The notes beneath the pieces were generated by a model. It was not told the DNA's origin. It made no database searches and worked only from the letters and a program-made list of their open reading frames with translations. DNA of 64,000 nt from Hyphomicrobiales bacterium (GTDB lineage Bacteria > Pseudomonadota > Alphaproteobacteria > Rhizobiales > Rhizobiaceae). This document shows positions 18,000 through 28,400 of the stretch, in pieces. Location of the stretch: the NCBI GenBank assembly GCA_900473685.1, contig UCNE01000018.1, positions 124,001-188,000 of the forward strand, read 5' to 3'. The stretch's first letter is position 1. Every line of letters begins with the position of its first letter. A program made the translations under genes and the position numbers.

Positions 18000-19156
18000 G
18001 CATTGAGAACATCGAGAACGACGCGGGCGGCCGTCTCGCCAGGCGGCTTCTCCGTCGCCATGCGTTGCCAGACGGTGTTGTATCCGGAAAGCATCGCGTC
18101 GCGCTCCGGCGTCTTATCCGTCAGGCGCTCCACCCAGCGCGACAGCGCTCCGGCGCGAATGGCTTCGTTCAGGTATTCCGGAACGATGGCATAATCTGCC
18201 ACCAGATTGGGAATGGCCGCCGTCCATATCTTGATTCGCTTGTGCATCAGGCGAATGATCCAGTCGGCCTTGTAGGTCGACACGACCGGGATTCCGGCCA
18301 ATGCGAGCTCGAGGATCACCGTACCTGAAGCTGCAACAGCAGCATCGGATTCGGCGAACGCCTGCCACTTGGCAGTGGCTCCAACCGTGATTTCCGGTTT
18401 GATGGGCCACGACGCCGTAATCTGCCGCACGAGGTTTTCCTGCCGTGGAACCGTTGGCAGCAGGAACTGAATATCCGGGTGCCGGCTGTGCAACTCCTCC
18501 ACCGTCTCCCCGAATGCCGGTAAAAGACGGCTGATCTCGCTGCCGCGAGACCCCGGCAGCAGCAGGCAGGTGATGGTGCCGGTGTTGGCGCGGCGCCTCT
18601 CCGTCTGCCGTTCCCTGACAGCCAGAACGCTGGCGTCACTTGCCAGCCGATGCCCGACATAGGTGGTCGGCGGTCCGCCGAGGTGTTGCATGACCTCGGG
18701 TTCGAAGGGAAGCACCGCCAGCACATGGTCGACATAGGGCCGCATGTTGACGGCACGCTCCGGCTTCCATGCCCAGACACTCGGGCAAACATAATTGACA
18801 ATCGGCACGTCCGGCAGGGATTTGCGAACGATGCGCGCAACCCGATGGGTGAAATCCGGGCTGTCGATGATGACAAGAATATCGGGCTTGGCCGCAATGA
18901 TCGCCCTGGCCGTCTGGCGAATGCGCAGGATCAGTTTCGGCAACCGGGCAAGCACCTGCGAGATTCCCATGATCGACAGCTCGGAATAGTCGAACAGGGA
19001 CTGCAGGCCCTCGACCTCCAATCCCTCGCCGCCAACGCCAATCAGGGAAAGGTCGCCCTTGACCAGCGGCCGCAGCGACTTGACGAGATCGGCTCCAAGC
19101 AGGTCTCCGGACACTTCGCCAGCGATGACGGCGAGCTTGAGACCGTTGGCGTTCAT
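17978..19156 (-). CDS. lpxB: Lipid-A-disaccharide synthase
   Basis: Peripheral inner-membrane GT-B glycosyltransferase (GT19) joining UDP-2,3-diacylglucosamine and lipid X to make the lipid A disaccharide. 392 residues with the family start (VIAGEVSGDLLGADLV), the VCPSVWAWKP motif and the LLLPGSRGSEI donor-binding motif. The start overlaps the lpxI stop as ATGA, so translation is coupled. Last gene of the lpxD-fabZ-lpxA-lpxI-lpxB series; its C-terminal codons form part of the terminator. Confidence 0.97.
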   Translation of the reverse strand: MNANGLKLAVIAGEVSGDLLGADLVKSLRPLVKGDLSLIGVGGEGLEVEGLQSLFDYSELSIMGISQVLARLPKLILRIRQTARAIIAAKPDILVIIDSPDFTHRVARIVRKSLPDVPIVNYVCPSVWAWKPERAVNMRPYVDHVLAVLPFEPEVMQHLGGPPTTYVGHRLASDASVLAVRERQTERRRANTGTITCLLLPGSRGSEISRLLPAFGETVEELHSRHPDIQFLLPTVPRQENLVRQITASWPIKPEITVGATAKWQAFAESDAAVAASGTVILELALAGIPVVSTYKADWIIRLMHKRIKIWTAAIPNLVADYAIVPEYLNEAIRAGALSRWVERLTDKTPERDAMLSGYNTVWQRMATEKPPGETAARVVLDVLNAKKPGHF

Positions 19157-20034
19157 TGTCCGCCTCGCAAAAGAGCCCGGTCCACACCCGTGACAAAAAG
19201 ACCGGTTTCATTAGCCAGCGCAATCATCTCTTCCCGGTCGAGGACCAGTGCCCGCCCGGCCTCAACCGCAATGCCAGCAAGCCCAGCCGCCTGCGCGCCC
19301 TTGATTGTCGATGGCCCGATCGAAGGGAGATCGGCACGCAGGTCCTGCTGCGGCTTGCAGAGCTTGACCAGCACGCCGCGACGGCGGCTGGAAATGCGTC
19401 CGTCGGCTTTCAACCGCGCCACGCGTTCCAGCATCGCATCGGTGCCCTCCGGCCCCTCAAGCGCCACGACGCGCCCGCCGACGGCAACAGCGCCCTGCCC
19501 GACGTCGAGATGGCCAAGAGCGATGGCAGCGGCTTCCGCAACCTCGATATCCGCCTGATCTTCCACGCCTGGCGTGCGGGCGCCCAACGTGCCGACTTCG
19601 GCCAGAAGTTCCGGCACAATCTCCTGCACGCCGATGACCCGCGCGCCATTGGTCTCGATCAGTTCGATGGCCATTTTCAAAACGGCGTCGTCGCCGCCGG
19701 AAAGCAGCGTGCGCAGAACACTCGGGACCTTTACCAGGCTTTTCAACGTCGGCTTGATATCGCGCCAGTCCGGCCGACGGCGCACAGCACCGGACATGAC
19801 CACACGGCCGATGCCCGCATTGCGAAAGACGCTGCTGATTGCCCTGAAATTGCCAATACCCAACGTCGCGTGATCAAAGGACGCCCAATCGCGATCGGAC
19901 TCGTTGGCAAGCGCAATGATGAAGGGGTTTTCGCCGTGCGTACGCGCTGCTTCCGCAACATGCAGCGGCAGCAGGCCGCTGCCGGCGATGATTGCCAGCC
20001 GGTCTTTGATATCTGGCCGGCTGTGCATGCTCAT
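19153..20034 (-). CDS. lpxI: UDP-2,3-diacylglucosamine pyrophosphatase LpxI
   Basis: Alphaproteobacterial replacement for LpxH: hydrolyses UDP-2,3-diacylglucosamine to lipid X and UMP. 293 residues of the DUF1009 family; N-terminal LAIIAGSGLLPLHVA and the C-terminal domain with GRISSRRRGVLVK and PSIGPSTI are typical. Overlaps lpxB by four bases (ATGA) and follows lpxA by 5 bp. No LpxH is seen in the window, in keeping with this substitution. Confidence 0.93.
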   Translation of the reverse strand: MSMHSRPDIKDRLAIIAGSGLLPLHVAEAARTHGENPFIIALANESDRDWASFDHATLGIGNFRAISSVFRNAGIGRVVMSGAVRRRPDWRDIKPTLKSLVKVPSVLRTLLSGGDDAVLKMAIELIETNGARVIGVQEIVPELLAEVGTLGARTPGVEDQADIEVAEAAAIALGHLDVGQGAVAVGGRVVALEGPEGTDAMLERVARLKADGRISSRRRGVLVKLCKPQQDLRADLPSIGPSTIKGAQAAGLAGIAVEAGRALVLDREEMIALANETGLFVTGVDRALLRGGQ

Positions 20035-20039
20035 ATGCC

Positions 20040-20852
20040 TCAGCCCTTGCTGCTCCGTGTCGGAGACGACAGCGCCCGGTCGCTTTCAGCCGCGATGAAA
20101 TCGAGAATTTCAAGCGCCGGCGGGCAGTCAACATAGTCAGCACGGATTGCAGCGGCATTGGCACGAACTGATTCCGGGCCTTCGAAAATCTGCTTGTAGG
20201 CGCGCCGCACGGCATGGATAACCGGCTTCTCGATGCCGGAACGGCTCATGCCGACGACATTCAGGCCGCCAAGCAGACCCGGATTACCGTTGAGCATGCC
20301 ATAGGGAATGACGTCATAGGCAACAGCGGAGAGCCCGCCGACAAACGCATGCCGCCCGATGCGGGTGAACTGGTGAACAGCCGAGCCGCCGCCGAGAATA
20401 GCCCGGTCACCGACGGTGACATGGCCTGCCAGCATGACATTGTTCGACAGGATGATGTTATTACCGAGCCGGCAATCATGCGCGACATGGGAATACGCAA
20501 GGAACAGATTGTTGTCGCCAACGACCGTCGTGCCGCCATGCTCGACGGTGCCGGTGTTCATCGTCACGCCTTCGCGAATGGTGCAGTTTTCACCGATCAC
20601 CAGTGTCGTATCGACGGCACTGTGATGCACGCTTTGCGAATCGCCACCGATCACCGCCGACGGGAAAATCTTCGAACCCTTGCCCACAGTCGTGCGTCCG
20701 AGCACAACAACATGGCTGATCAGTTCGACATTGTCTGCGAGGGTCACCTTCGGGCCAACGTGACAGAACGGTCCGACAACGACGTTGTCACCGATCACCG
20801 CGCCGTCTTCGACAACCGAGAGCGGATGGATCTTCGCAGTGGAGGCAATCAT
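20040..20852 (-). CDS. lpxA: UDP-N-acetylglucosamine O-acyltransferase
   Basis: First step of lipid A synthesis: 3-O-acylation of UDP-GlcNAc from acyl-ACP. 270 residues, a left-handed beta helix of hexapeptide repeats (many [LIV]G-x-x-x-x units such as [15 protein letters not shown]), the catalytic His in the [12 protein letters not shown] stretch, and a helical C-terminus. The start is 2 bp downstream of the fabZ stop, so the genes are co-translated. Confidence 0.97.
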   Translation of the reverse strand: MIASTAKIHPLSVVEDGAVIGDNVVVGPFCHVGPKVTLADNVELISHVVVLGRTTVGKGSKIFPSAVIGGDSQSVHHSAVDTTLVIGENCTIREGVTMNTGTVEHGGTTVVGDNNLFLAYSHVAHDCRLGNNIILSNNVMLAGHVTVGDRAILGGGSAVHQFTRIGRHAFVGGLSAVAYDVIPYGMLNGNPGLLGGLNVVGMSRSGIEKPVIHAVRRAYKQIFEGPESVRANAAAIRADYVDCPPALEILDFIAAESDRALSSPTRSSKG

Positions 20853-20854
20853 GT

Positions 20855-21322
20855 TCAGGCGTCTTCCTTGCTGATAATCATCGCGCCGATATCAGCTTCT
20901 GCGACAAGTTGCCCGTCAACTTTTGCATCACAATGAAATTTCCAGATATTGCCGCGCTGCTTCAGCTTGACGACATGGAACTCAACCCGGTCGCCCGGCA
21001 CAACCGGCTTGCGGAAACGGGCATTGTCGATGGTCATGAAATAGACGAGGTTGTTGCCGCCGCCATTCTTGCGGGTGCAGATCGCACCGGCCGTCTGCGC
21101 CATGCCTTCGACGAGAAGAACGCCCGGCATGATCGGCTGATCCGGAAAATGGCCGGTAAAATGCGGCTCGTTTGCCGTGACGTTCTTGATGCCGATCGCC
21201 GAATTGTCGCCGTCGATCTCGATGATCCGATCGATCAGCAAGAACGGGTAACGATGGGGAAGAAGCTTCAAGATCTCCCGAATATCGGCCGTACCGAGAA
21301 CGGTGGTTGCAGCTTCACTCAT
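20855..21322 (-). CDS. fabZ: 3-hydroxyacyl-ACP dehydratase FabZ
   Basis: Dehydrates 3-hydroxyacyl-ACP in fatty acid elongation; its place in the lpx block balances membrane lipid against lipid A, which uses the same 3-hydroxyacyl-ACP. 155 residues, hot-dog fold with catalytic His and Glu in [24 protein letters not shown] and LVEGMAQ. The start giving MSEAATT is used (AGGAGG 6-7 bases upstream). It overlaps the lpxD stop by 8 bases. Confidence 0.96.
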   Translation of the reverse strand: MSEAATTVLGTADIREILKLLPHRYPFLLIDRIIEIDGDNSAIGIKNVTANEPHFTGHFPDQPIMPGVLLVEGMAQTAGAICTRKNGGGNNLVYFMTIDNARFRKPVVPGDRVEFHVVKLKQRGNIWKFHCDAKVDGQLVAEADIGAMIISKEDA

Positions 21323-22382
21323 CCTTGCCTCCTGATTTCTTCTGCCTGTTATGTGTACGCGCCGTAATTTCTGCGATGTCCCGCAGGAAATCGCGCATGG
21401 GACGTGCCGGAATGCCGCCATAGCGTTCGCCGGCCGGAACGTCAGAGGCGACGCCGCTCATGGCGCCAATCTGCGCCCTGTCGCCGATGGTAATATGCCC
21501 ATTGATCGCCGTGGCGCCGCCGATCATCACGCCATCTCCGATACGTGTGCTGCCGGCAATACCGACCTGGGCAGCGATGCCACAGTGACGGCCAACGCGA
21601 ACATTGTGGCCCAATTGAACGAGATTATCGATCTTGGTACCCTCGCCGACCACGGTATCGTCCATCGCACCGCGGTCAATCGTCGTATTGGCGCCGATCT
21701 CGACCCTGTCCTGCAGGATGACGCGGCCAATCTGGACAATCTTGATCATGCCACCCTTTGGACCCGGCGCATTGCCGAAACCGTCCTGGCCGACCCTGGC
21801 GCCGGGATGAATGATGACTTCGTTGCCGACAAGCGAATACAGCACGCTGGCTCCCGCCGAAATCGTGCAGTCCCGGCCGATCCGCACGCCCGGGCCGATG
21901 ACCGCACCGGCCGCAATCCGCGTACCCGTACCGATATGCGCCCCGGCGCCGACGACGGCCGTCGCTTCAATATCGACATTGTCCTCGATCTGCGCAGAGG
22001 GATCGACAAAAGCTGCAGGCGATATGCCTCGTGGCCCCGACAAGTTCTGCTCGGGGCGCACCGCCTGCGGATGCAGGATTGCGCCGGCAAGCGCAAAAGC
22101 CGTGTGAGGATAACGTGTCAGAAGAATAGGGATATGCGGCGGGACAATTGCGGCAATCGTGGCGTCACAGATGATAGCGCCCGCCTTGGATGTCTCAAAC
22201 TCATCGCGAAAGCGCCGCTGCAGCATATAGCAGACATCGGCATCGCCAGCCCGATAGGTCGGCGCTACGGACCGGATAAGCCGGTCCCCCGATTCCGGGT
22301 TTTGTAGCGTCGCACCAATCTGATCCGCCAGATCGCTCAGGCGGATCCCATCATGTGGTGGGAAGAACCAATTGTTTTCCAT
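21315..22382 (-). CDS. lpxD: UDP-3-O-acylglucosamine N-acyltransferase
   Basis: Adds the second (N-linked) 3-hydroxyacyl chain in lipid A synthesis. 355 residues: an N-terminal uridine-binding domain, then a hexapeptide-repeat beta helix with the catalytic His in [10 protein letters not shown]. The start is the ATG giving MENNWFF, with GGAG 8 bases upstream. The preceding gene is bamA, 48 bp away, as is usual in Gram-negative bacteria. Confidence 0.96.
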   Translation of the reverse strand: MENNWFFPPHDGIRLSDLADQIGATLQNPESGDRLIRSVAPTYRAGDADVCYMLQRRFRDEFETSKAGAIICDATIAAIVPPHIPILLTRYPHTAFALAGAILHPQAVRPEQNLSGPRGISPAAFVDPSAQIEDNVDIEATAVVGAGAHIGTGTRIAAGAVIGPGVRIGRDCTISAGASVLYSLVGNEVIIHPGARVGQDGFGNAPGPKGGMIKIVQIGRVILQDRVEIGANTTIDRGAMDDTVVGEGTKIDNLVQLGHNVRVGRHCGIAAQVGIAGSTRIGDGVMIGGATAINGHITIGDRAQIGAMSGVASDVPAGERYGGIPARPMRDFLRDIAEITARTHNRQKKSGGKDE

Positions 22383-22430
22383 AGCCAGCACTCCAGAACA
22401 GTTTTGGCAGGCAGTTCTGGACTGCAAGGA

Positions 22431-24764
22431 TTAGAAGGACGACGAGATACCGAACTTGAGGTTCTGTACTCGGTCGAAATCTTCCTTGGCGATCGGGAAC
22501 GCATAGTCGACACGCAGCGGGCCAAATGGCGATGCCCAGATCAGGCCCAGGCCAACGGACGCACGCAGCGAGCTGTTGGTACCCTTGATCTGATCGTCAG
22601 CCGTCGTATCGACCTCGTTGCCATACAGTGTACCTGCATCTGCAAAGATTGCGCCGCGGAAACCGGCGTCACGCGACACGAATGGCAGCGGGAACGTGGC
22701 TTCGGCAGAGGCGGTGAAGTAGGTCGTACCGCCGATGGAGTCGCCGTACTTGCCGCTACGCGGACCGATACCGTTGCGCTCGAAACCGCGGATATCGTTC
22801 TGGCCCAACTGGAACTGGTCGAAGACTTCCATCTTGCCACCGGTGTTGAACACATGACCCGCGCTACCAGCAAGCGATGCGATGATATCGGCGTCGTCGT
22901 TCACGGTATAGTACCACTTGGCCTTACCGGTCAGCTTGTAGAAATCGGAAGTACCACCAAGACCGGCATATTCCTGCGTTGCCGAAGCAAGAATGCCTTC
23001 GTGCGGCAGGTTTGCATCGTCAAGCGAATTGTAGGTGATCGTCTGCGAGATCGACGACCGCGTCCAAGGCGAATTCCTGACAACACGGTCATAGGGGCTG
23101 GACAGATCGGCGAGGTTACCGCTGTAATCCATCTGCGTCAGATTGTAACGGAATGTCGTCGATATACGCTCGGTGATCGGCGCCGTTACGCGCAGGCTGA
23201 AGCCCTTGTCCTCGTAGCTGTAGTTGTCGTCGTCATAATCGTTTTCATTCTTGAAGACATCGAAACCGGCAGCCAGGCGATAGCCGAGGAAGTAAGGCTC
23301 GGTGAACGACACGTTGTAGGTACGGCTGTCCTGGCCACGGCCTGCGGCAAGGCGGATGTACTGGCCACGGCCGAGGAAGTTCTTTTCTTCGATCGAGGCT
23401 TCCAGCAGGAAGCCGCCACCGCTACCGGCCGAATAGCCAGCACCGATACCGAACGAACCGGTCGACTGATCCTGCACATCAACGATCACCACGACGCGAT
23501 CGGAAGCACTACCAGGCTGGGTCGAGATATTGACGGCCGAGAAATAGCCGAGGGCATCCAGACGGCGCTTGGCCGTCGTGATCATTTCCTGGTTGAACGC
23601 ATCACCTTCGCTCATGTCGAATTCGCGGCGGATGACATAGTCACGCGTACGCGTGTTGCCACGGATTTCGATCCGCTCGATATAGGCGCGCTCGCCCTGA
23701 TCGACGAGATAGTCGACAGCAATCGTGCGGTTGCCGAAATCGCGATTGCCGCGCGGCGTTACACGAGCGAACGGATAGCCCTGCGACGCGACACGCTTGG
23801 AAATCGCGGAGATGCTGTCCTGAACGTCCTTTGCCTTGTAGATAGTCCCTTCCGAGGTCCGTACGAGCCCCTTCAGCTCCTCAGCATTGACGCCTTCGAC
23901 GGTCGATTCGACATTGACCGTTCCGAAATCGTAACGCTCGCCTTCTTCGACGGTGATCGTCACGGTGTATTCGTTGGTGGCTTCATCCAGCACCGCATCT
24001 GAGGAGACGACGCGGAAGTCGGCATAACCGCGGTTGTAGTAGAACTGGCGCAGCAGCTCTTCGTCCGCGCGCAGCTTGTCGGCGTTGTAAACGTCCTTGC
24101 GGTTCAGGAAGGAGAAGATCCCCGATTCCTTCGTCGAGATCACAGCCTCGAGACGACCGTTGCTATAGGCGTTGTTGCCGACGAAATTGATCGCAGTGAT
24201 TTTGGTGCGGTCGCCTTCATTGATAACGAAGGCCAGATTGACGCGACCTTCCGCGATCGGAACGACCTGCGTAGTCACCGTCACATCTTCGCGGCCGATA
24301 CCGGCATAGGCATCCTTGATGGCCTGAATATCGGATTCGGCAGTCGCTTCGCTGTAAGGACCGAGCGAACGCGTGCGCACGACAGCCTGCAGCTTATCGT
24401 CCTTGATCTTGCGGTTACCGTTGAAAACAACCTGGTTGACCAGCTGGTTCTCGCTCACGGTGACGACGAGCGTGCCACCGGAGACATTGATGCTGACATC
24501 GGAGAAATAGCCTGTGGAATAAAGACGCTTTACGGAAGAATCGATATCGCCATTGCTGAAGCTTTTGCCGGGAACGATCGTGATGTTTGCACGGACCGTT
24601 TCGGGGCTGACGCGTGTAGCACCACGCACTTCGACACGGTTGATCGTAGCAGCTTCAGCGACAGTTGCACTTGCAAGCGTTACGATGCCAGATCCTGTTG
24701 CGACCATACTTGCAGACAGCGCAACCGCCGACACCGCGTTCAAAAATTTTGAACCAGCTTTCAT
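22431..24764 (-). CDS. bamA: Outer membrane assembly factor BamA
   Basis: Omp85-family essential insertase for outer-membrane beta-barrels. 777 residues from the ATG at 24764 (MKAGSKF, AAGG 9 bases upstream): a signal peptide ending AEA, five POTRA domains (beginning INRVEVRGATRV), then the C-terminal barrel. The L6 loop motif reads IRGF (in NDIRGFERNG), equivalent to VRGF. The final residue is Phe, as expected of a barrel protein. It lies between rseP (249 bp upstream) and lpxD and probably has its own promoter in the 249-bp gap. Confidence 0.97.
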   Translation of the reverse strand: MKAGSKFLNAVSAVALSASMVATGSGIVTLASATVAEAATINRVEVRGATRVSPETVRANITIVPGKSFSNGDIDSSVKRLYSTGYFSDVSINVSGGTLVVTVSENQLVNQVVFNGNRKIKDDKLQAVVRTRSLGPYSEATAESDIQAIKDAYAGIGREDVTVTTQVVPIAEGRVNLAFVINEGDRTKITAINFVGNNAYSNGRLEAVISTKESGIFSFLNRKDVYNADKLRADEELLRQFYYNRGYADFRVVSSDAVLDEATNEYTVTITVEEGERYDFGTVNVESTVEGVNAEELKGLVRTSEGTIYKAKDVQDSISAISKRVASQGYPFARVTPRGNRDFGNRTIAVDYLVDQGERAYIERIEIRGNTRTRDYVIRREFDMSEGDAFNQEMITTAKRRLDALGYFSAVNISTQPGSASDRVVVIVDVQDQSTGSFGIGAGYSAGSGGGFLLEASIEEKNFLGRGQYIRLAAGRGQDSRTYNVSFTEPYFLGYRLAAGFDVFKNENDYDDDNYSYEDKGFSLRVTAPITERISTTFRYNLTQMDYSGNLADLSSPYDRVVRNSPWTRSSISQTITYNSLDDANLPHEGILASATQEYAGLGGTSDFYKLTGKAKWYYTVNDDADIIASLAGSAGHVFNTGGKMEVFDQFQLGQNDIRGFERNGIGPRSGKYGDSIGGTTYFTASAEATFPLPFVSRDAGFRGAIFADAGTLYGNEVDTTADDQIKGTNSSLRASVGLGLIWASPFGPLRVDYAFPIAKEDFDRVQNLKFGISSSF

Positions 24765-25013
24765 AAATCTTACCTTCTTCCCAATGCCCCGCAGCGAACT
24801 CGTACCGACTCCGGTCACGGCTGCCGTTTTAACCGCTTTTCATATACAAGCAAGCCAGCTCGTTAATTTCTGTTTACTTCAATTGAAACCGTGTCCTAAC
24901 GGCCACTACAGAATTGCTTTATCGTAAACAATTCCTTTCGACCAACCCGTTGAATTCTCAACACAGCCGATCGCCCCCTTCTGCCTGCACCCACCGCTGC
25001 AGGCCTCCAATAC

Positions 25014-26147
25014 CTAGCCCAAAAGCGAGCTTATGTCGTTCCAGGTGGCAAACACCATCAGCATCAACACCATGGCAAAACCGATGCGGAACGCGACATC
25101 CTGTGTCCGTGGTCCCACCGGTTTTCCACGAACGGCCTCCACCGCATAAAACATCAGGTGGCCGCCATCAAGTACAGGAACCGGCATTAGGTTAAGAAGT
25201 CCAATGGAAACTGACAGGACCGCCGCCAGCTGCAGGACAGCTGCAACACCGATCGTCGCCATCTGGCCGGAAGCCTGGGCAACTCGGATCGGACCACCCA
25301 GCTGATCGGCCTTCATCCGGCCGGTTACGAGATTGGCCAGATAATTGAAGGTGCCCGTGACGATGTGCCAGCTTTCGACGGCACCCTGCCCCACGGCTTC
25401 GATCGGACCAAATGTCTCCAGGCGGAAATTGCCGGTTTCCTGATTCGTCAGGATGCCGATAATGCCGAGTTCCATCTTGTTGCCGAACTGATCGGTGATC
25501 TCGGTGCGCTGCGGCACCATCGGCAGATCCAGCAATTCGCCCTTACGCTTGATCTGGATGGTGATCGGCGTTTCCGGGCGGATGCTGACGTAACGGCGCA
25601 CATCGTCGAATGTGGTCACATGTGTGCCGTCGATCGCCACAAGCAAGTCACCCGGCAACACGCCCGCCTTGGCGGCAGCACTGTTTTCCTTGACTTCGGC
25701 GACGACCGGATCGGCGATCGGCTTGCCATAGACCGTAAACAGCACCGCGAAGATGGCAATCGCCAGGATGAAATTGGCAATCGGCCCGGCGGCCACCGTT
25801 GCGGCCCGCTTCCAGAGCTTGGCTCCGAGGAACGTGCGATCACGATCCTCGGCTGAATATTGTTCAAGCTTGCCGTAATCCGGGACACTTGCGGCATCCT
25901 CGTCGCCGAAGAATTTCACGTAGCCGCCGAGCGGAATGGCGCAGAACTTCCAGCGTGTTCCCTGCTTGTCGGTGTAACCGAACAGTTCCGGCCCGAAGCC
26001 GACGGAAAAGGCAAGGATGCGGATGCCGGACCAGCGGCCGACGAGATAGTGTCCCATTTCGTGCACGAAGACGAGCAGCGTCAGCACCAGCAGGAACGGC
26101 ACGATATAGCCGGCAATCAGTTGAAGCGTATCGGCCAGGTAAGCCAT
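25014..26147 (-). CDS. rseP: RIP metalloprotease RseP (site-2 protease)
   Basis: Intramembrane zinc protease that cleaves membrane-bound anti-sigma factors and remnant signal peptides. 377 residues: the first transmembrane helix holds HEMGH (H29, E30, H33); a PDZ domain follows (GVLPGDLLVAIDGTHV); a later helix holds the third zinc ligand in PVLDGGHLMFY. The start giving MAYLADT is used; the frame extends 33 codons upstream in non-conserved sequence overlapping cdsA's end region. Follows cdsA by 28 bp. Confidence 0.95.
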   Translation of the reverse strand: MAYLADTLQLIAGYIVPFLLVLTLLVFVHEMGHYLVGRWSGIRILAFSVGFGPELFGYTDKQGTRWKFCAIPLGGYVKFFGDEDAASVPDYGKLEQYSAEDRDRTFLGAKLWKRAATVAAGPIANFILAIAIFAVLFTVYGKPIADPVVAEVKENSAAAKAGVLPGDLLVAIDGTHVTTFDDVRRYVSIRPETPITIQIKRKGELLDLPMVPQRTEITDQFGNKMELGIIGILTNQETGNFRLETFGPIEAVGQGAVESWHIVTGTFNYLANLVTGRMKADQLGGPIRVAQASGQMATIGVAAVLQLAAVLSVSIGLLNLMPVPVLDGGHLMFYAVEAVRGKPVGPRTQDVAFRIGFAMVLMLMVFATWNDISSLLG

Positions 26148-26175
26148 AGAGTCCTCGATCAGGTATGCTGGCGCT

Positions 26176-27009
26176 TTACGGTGCCAGCAGGATTGCCCCC
26201 AAGGGCACGTTCTGTCCGCCAGTGGACACGACTTGCACCAGAGCAATCAAAAGCGCGGCAAAACAGGCAAAAACAAGTCCGTCGACACGGTCCATAACGC
26301 CGCCATGCCCGGGAATAAGCTTGCTCGAATCCTTCACGGCGAACCGGCGCTTGATATAGGATTCGAACAGATCGCCGATCTGGCTGGACACCGAGAGCGC
26401 CAATGCCAAGAGCGGAATGCGCGCATCGTTCAGCGAAAAATAGCTCATGAACACCGCAACGCCCGCGACGACGCCACAAACCGTACCACCGATCGCACCG
26501 GACCAGGTTTTTCCGGGCGAGATGCGTGGCGCCAGCTTCGGACCGCCAATCGCCCGGCCGGTGAAATAAGCGAGAATGTCGGTTGCCCAGACCACGGCAA
26601 AGATGAAGACCATGGCGATCAGGCCGATATCGGCCTCGCCACGGATGGCCGAGAGCGAAATCCCCGTCAGACCGGCATAGACGATGCCGCCCGGCAGCCA
26701 CCATGTCCCTTTGCGAAAAAACACCCAGAGCGCTGCGATGGCGGCAAACCCGGCCAGAACAAGCAGCGTGACATGAGCGCCATCGAACAGAATGAGGGCG
26801 GCGATCACCGCCTGAGACAGCCAGCCAAAAGCGTTGGCCTGAAAATCACGCTCGGCAAGCCGGGTGATCGTCGACCATTCGTAGTAGACGAGCAAGGCGA
26901 TGCCGACGGACAGAAGTTCGAAGACGGTTCCGCCGGCCCAGGTCGCGCCCAGAGTGATGCCAGCAAGAATGATGCCGGAGATGATACGCAGCCGCAATTC
27001 GCTCTGCAT
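26176..27009 (-). CDS. cdsA: Phosphatidate cytidylyltransferase
   Basis: Makes CDP-diacylglycerol from phosphatidic acid and CTP, the branch point of phospholipid synthesis. 277 residues with about eight hydrophobic helices. The CDS signature is complete near the C-terminus (IKRRFAVKDSSKLIPGHGG then MDRVDG). The ATG at 27009 shares one base with the uppS stop (TGATG), so translation is coupled. Confidence 0.95.
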   Translation of the reverse strand: MQSELRLRIISGIILAGITLGATWAGGTVFELLSVGIALLVYYEWSTITRLAERDFQANAFGWLSQAVIAALILFDGAHVTLLVLAGFAAIAALWVFFRKGTWWLPGGIVYAGLTGISLSAIRGEADIGLIAMVFIFAVVWATDILAYFTGRAIGGPKLAPRISPGKTWSGAIGGTVCGVVAGVAVFMSYFSLNDARIPLLALALSVSSQIGDLFESYIKRRFAVKDSSKLIPGHGGVMDRVDGLVFACFAALLIALVQVVSTGGQNVPLGAILLAP

Positions 27010-27752
27010 CAGGAACCAACCGCAAGCGTCGGCTGCGACAGACCGCCGAACCGGCGTTCCCGTCCCGCATAGGTCTTCAGCGCATTCAGGAAGGTTTCGC
27101 GATTGAAATCCGGCCACAACTCAGGAACGAACAGCAATTCGGAATAAGCGGCCTGCCAGAGCAGGAAGTTCGACAACCGCTCCTCACCGCTGGTGCGCAG
27201 AACGAGATCGGGATCGGGGATACCGGCCGTATCAAGCTTGCTGGCAATGCGCTCCGGCGTGATCTGATCGGCTGTCAGGCGTCCTTGAGCAACGTCAACC
27301 GCCAAAGCCTGCATGGCACGGGTCATTTCATCGCGGGAACCGTAGTTGAAGGCGATAACCAGTGTGATACCCGTATTGTTGCGCGTCGTATCTTCCGCTT
27401 CCAGAAGCAGAGGCAGGATATCGCCGCGGAGATTGTTCTTGTCGCCGATCACCCGGATGCGGACGTTCTGGCGATGCAGATCGGCTAGGTCACGCCGGAT
27501 AAAGGCCTTCAGCAGGCCCATCAAGTCGGAAACTTCAGCTTCCGGCCGGCTCCAGTTCTCCGAGGAGAAAGCAAAGAGCGTCAGATAGCGGATACCGACC
27601 TCGCCGGCCGTGCGAACGGCCTCGCGCACGGCTTCCACGCCCTTGCGGTGCCCCATCGTCCGCGGCAGTCCGCGCGAATTGGCCCAGCGTCCGTTGCCAT
27701 CCATGATGATGGCGACGTGCGTGGGGACATTTCTTGGCAAGGGGTTCGACAT
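27009..27752 (-). CDS. uppS: Isoprenyl transferase (undecaprenyl diphosphate synthase)
   Basis: Elongates farnesyl diphosphate to the C55 carrier for peptidoglycan and O-antigen. 247 residues of the cis-prenyltransferase family: catalytic Asp18 in [10 protein letters not shown], the SSENW motif, and the [15 protein letters not shown] motif. It is followed by cdsA with a one-base overlap and preceded by frr by 37 bp. Confidence 0.96.
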   Translation of the reverse strand: MSNPLPRNVPTHVAIIMDGNGRWANSRGLPRTMGHRKGVEAVREAVRTAGEVGIRYLTLFAFSSENWSRPEAEVSDLMGLLKAFIRRDLADLHRQNVRIRVIGDKNNLRGDILPLLLEAEDTTRNNTGITLVIAFNYGSRDEMTRAMQALAVDVAQGRLTADQITPERIASKLDTAGIPDPDLVLRTSGEERLSNFLLWQAAYSELLFVPELWPDFNRETFLNALKTYAGRERRFGGLSQPTLAVGS

Positions 27753-27789
27753 TAGCGGCCCGAAAAACAGAGACTCGGAAAAAGACAGA

Positions 27790-28350
27790 CTAGACCTGCA
27801 TGATTTCCTTTTCCTTCTCGCCGAGCAAGCGGTCGATGTCGGAAATCATCTCATCTGTCATCTTCTGAACTCTTTCGGACTGGCTTCTGCTGACATCCTG
27901 GCCGATGTCGCCGTCCTTTTCGGCTTTTTTCAGGCTATCCATGCCATCGCGGCGCACATTGCGCACGGCGACCTTGGCCTTTTCGCTATAGTCATGCGCG
28001 ACTTTCACCAGCGACTTGCGGCGTTCTTCGTTCAGTTCCGGCAGCGGGATACGCAGATTCTGGCCATCAACGATTGGGTTGAGGCCGAGATTCGATTCGC
28101 GGATGGCGCGATCGACGGCATTGACCATCGACTTGTCCCAGATCGAAACGCCGAGCATGCGGGCCTCTGGCACCGTGATGTTGGCAACCTGGTTCAGCGG
28201 CACACGCGAACCATAGGCCTCGACCATGACCGGATCGAGCACGTTGGCCGATGCGCGGCCTGTGCGCAGCGATGCGATATCGCTCTTGAACGCGGCGATA
28301 GCACCATCCATGCGGCGCTTCAGGTCACTCAGGTCAATACCGTCACTCAT
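27790..28350 (-). CDS. frr: Ribosome recycling factor
   Basis: Splits post-termination ribosomes together with EF-G. 186 residues, a typical length. The start [17 protein letters not shown] and the inner [15 protein letters not shown] motif are conserved, as is the three-helix domain I and its C-terminal acidic helix. Lies 50 bp after pyrH in a common Gram-negative order (pyrH-frr-uppS-cdsA). Confidence 0.97.
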   Translation of the reverse strand: MSDGIDLSDLKRRMDGAIAAFKSDIASLRTGRASANVLDPVMVEAYGSRVPLNQVANITVPEARMLGVSIWDKSMVNAVDRAIRESNLGLNPIVDGQNLRIPLPELNEERRKSLVKVAHDYSEKAKVAVRNVRRDGMDSLKKAEKDGDIGQDVSRSQSERVQKMTDEMISDIDRLLGEKEKEIMQV

Positions 28351-28400
28351 GGATCAAACTCCCGTTTATCGCGGCGGCCATGCAGCCGCCCTTTGACTGC

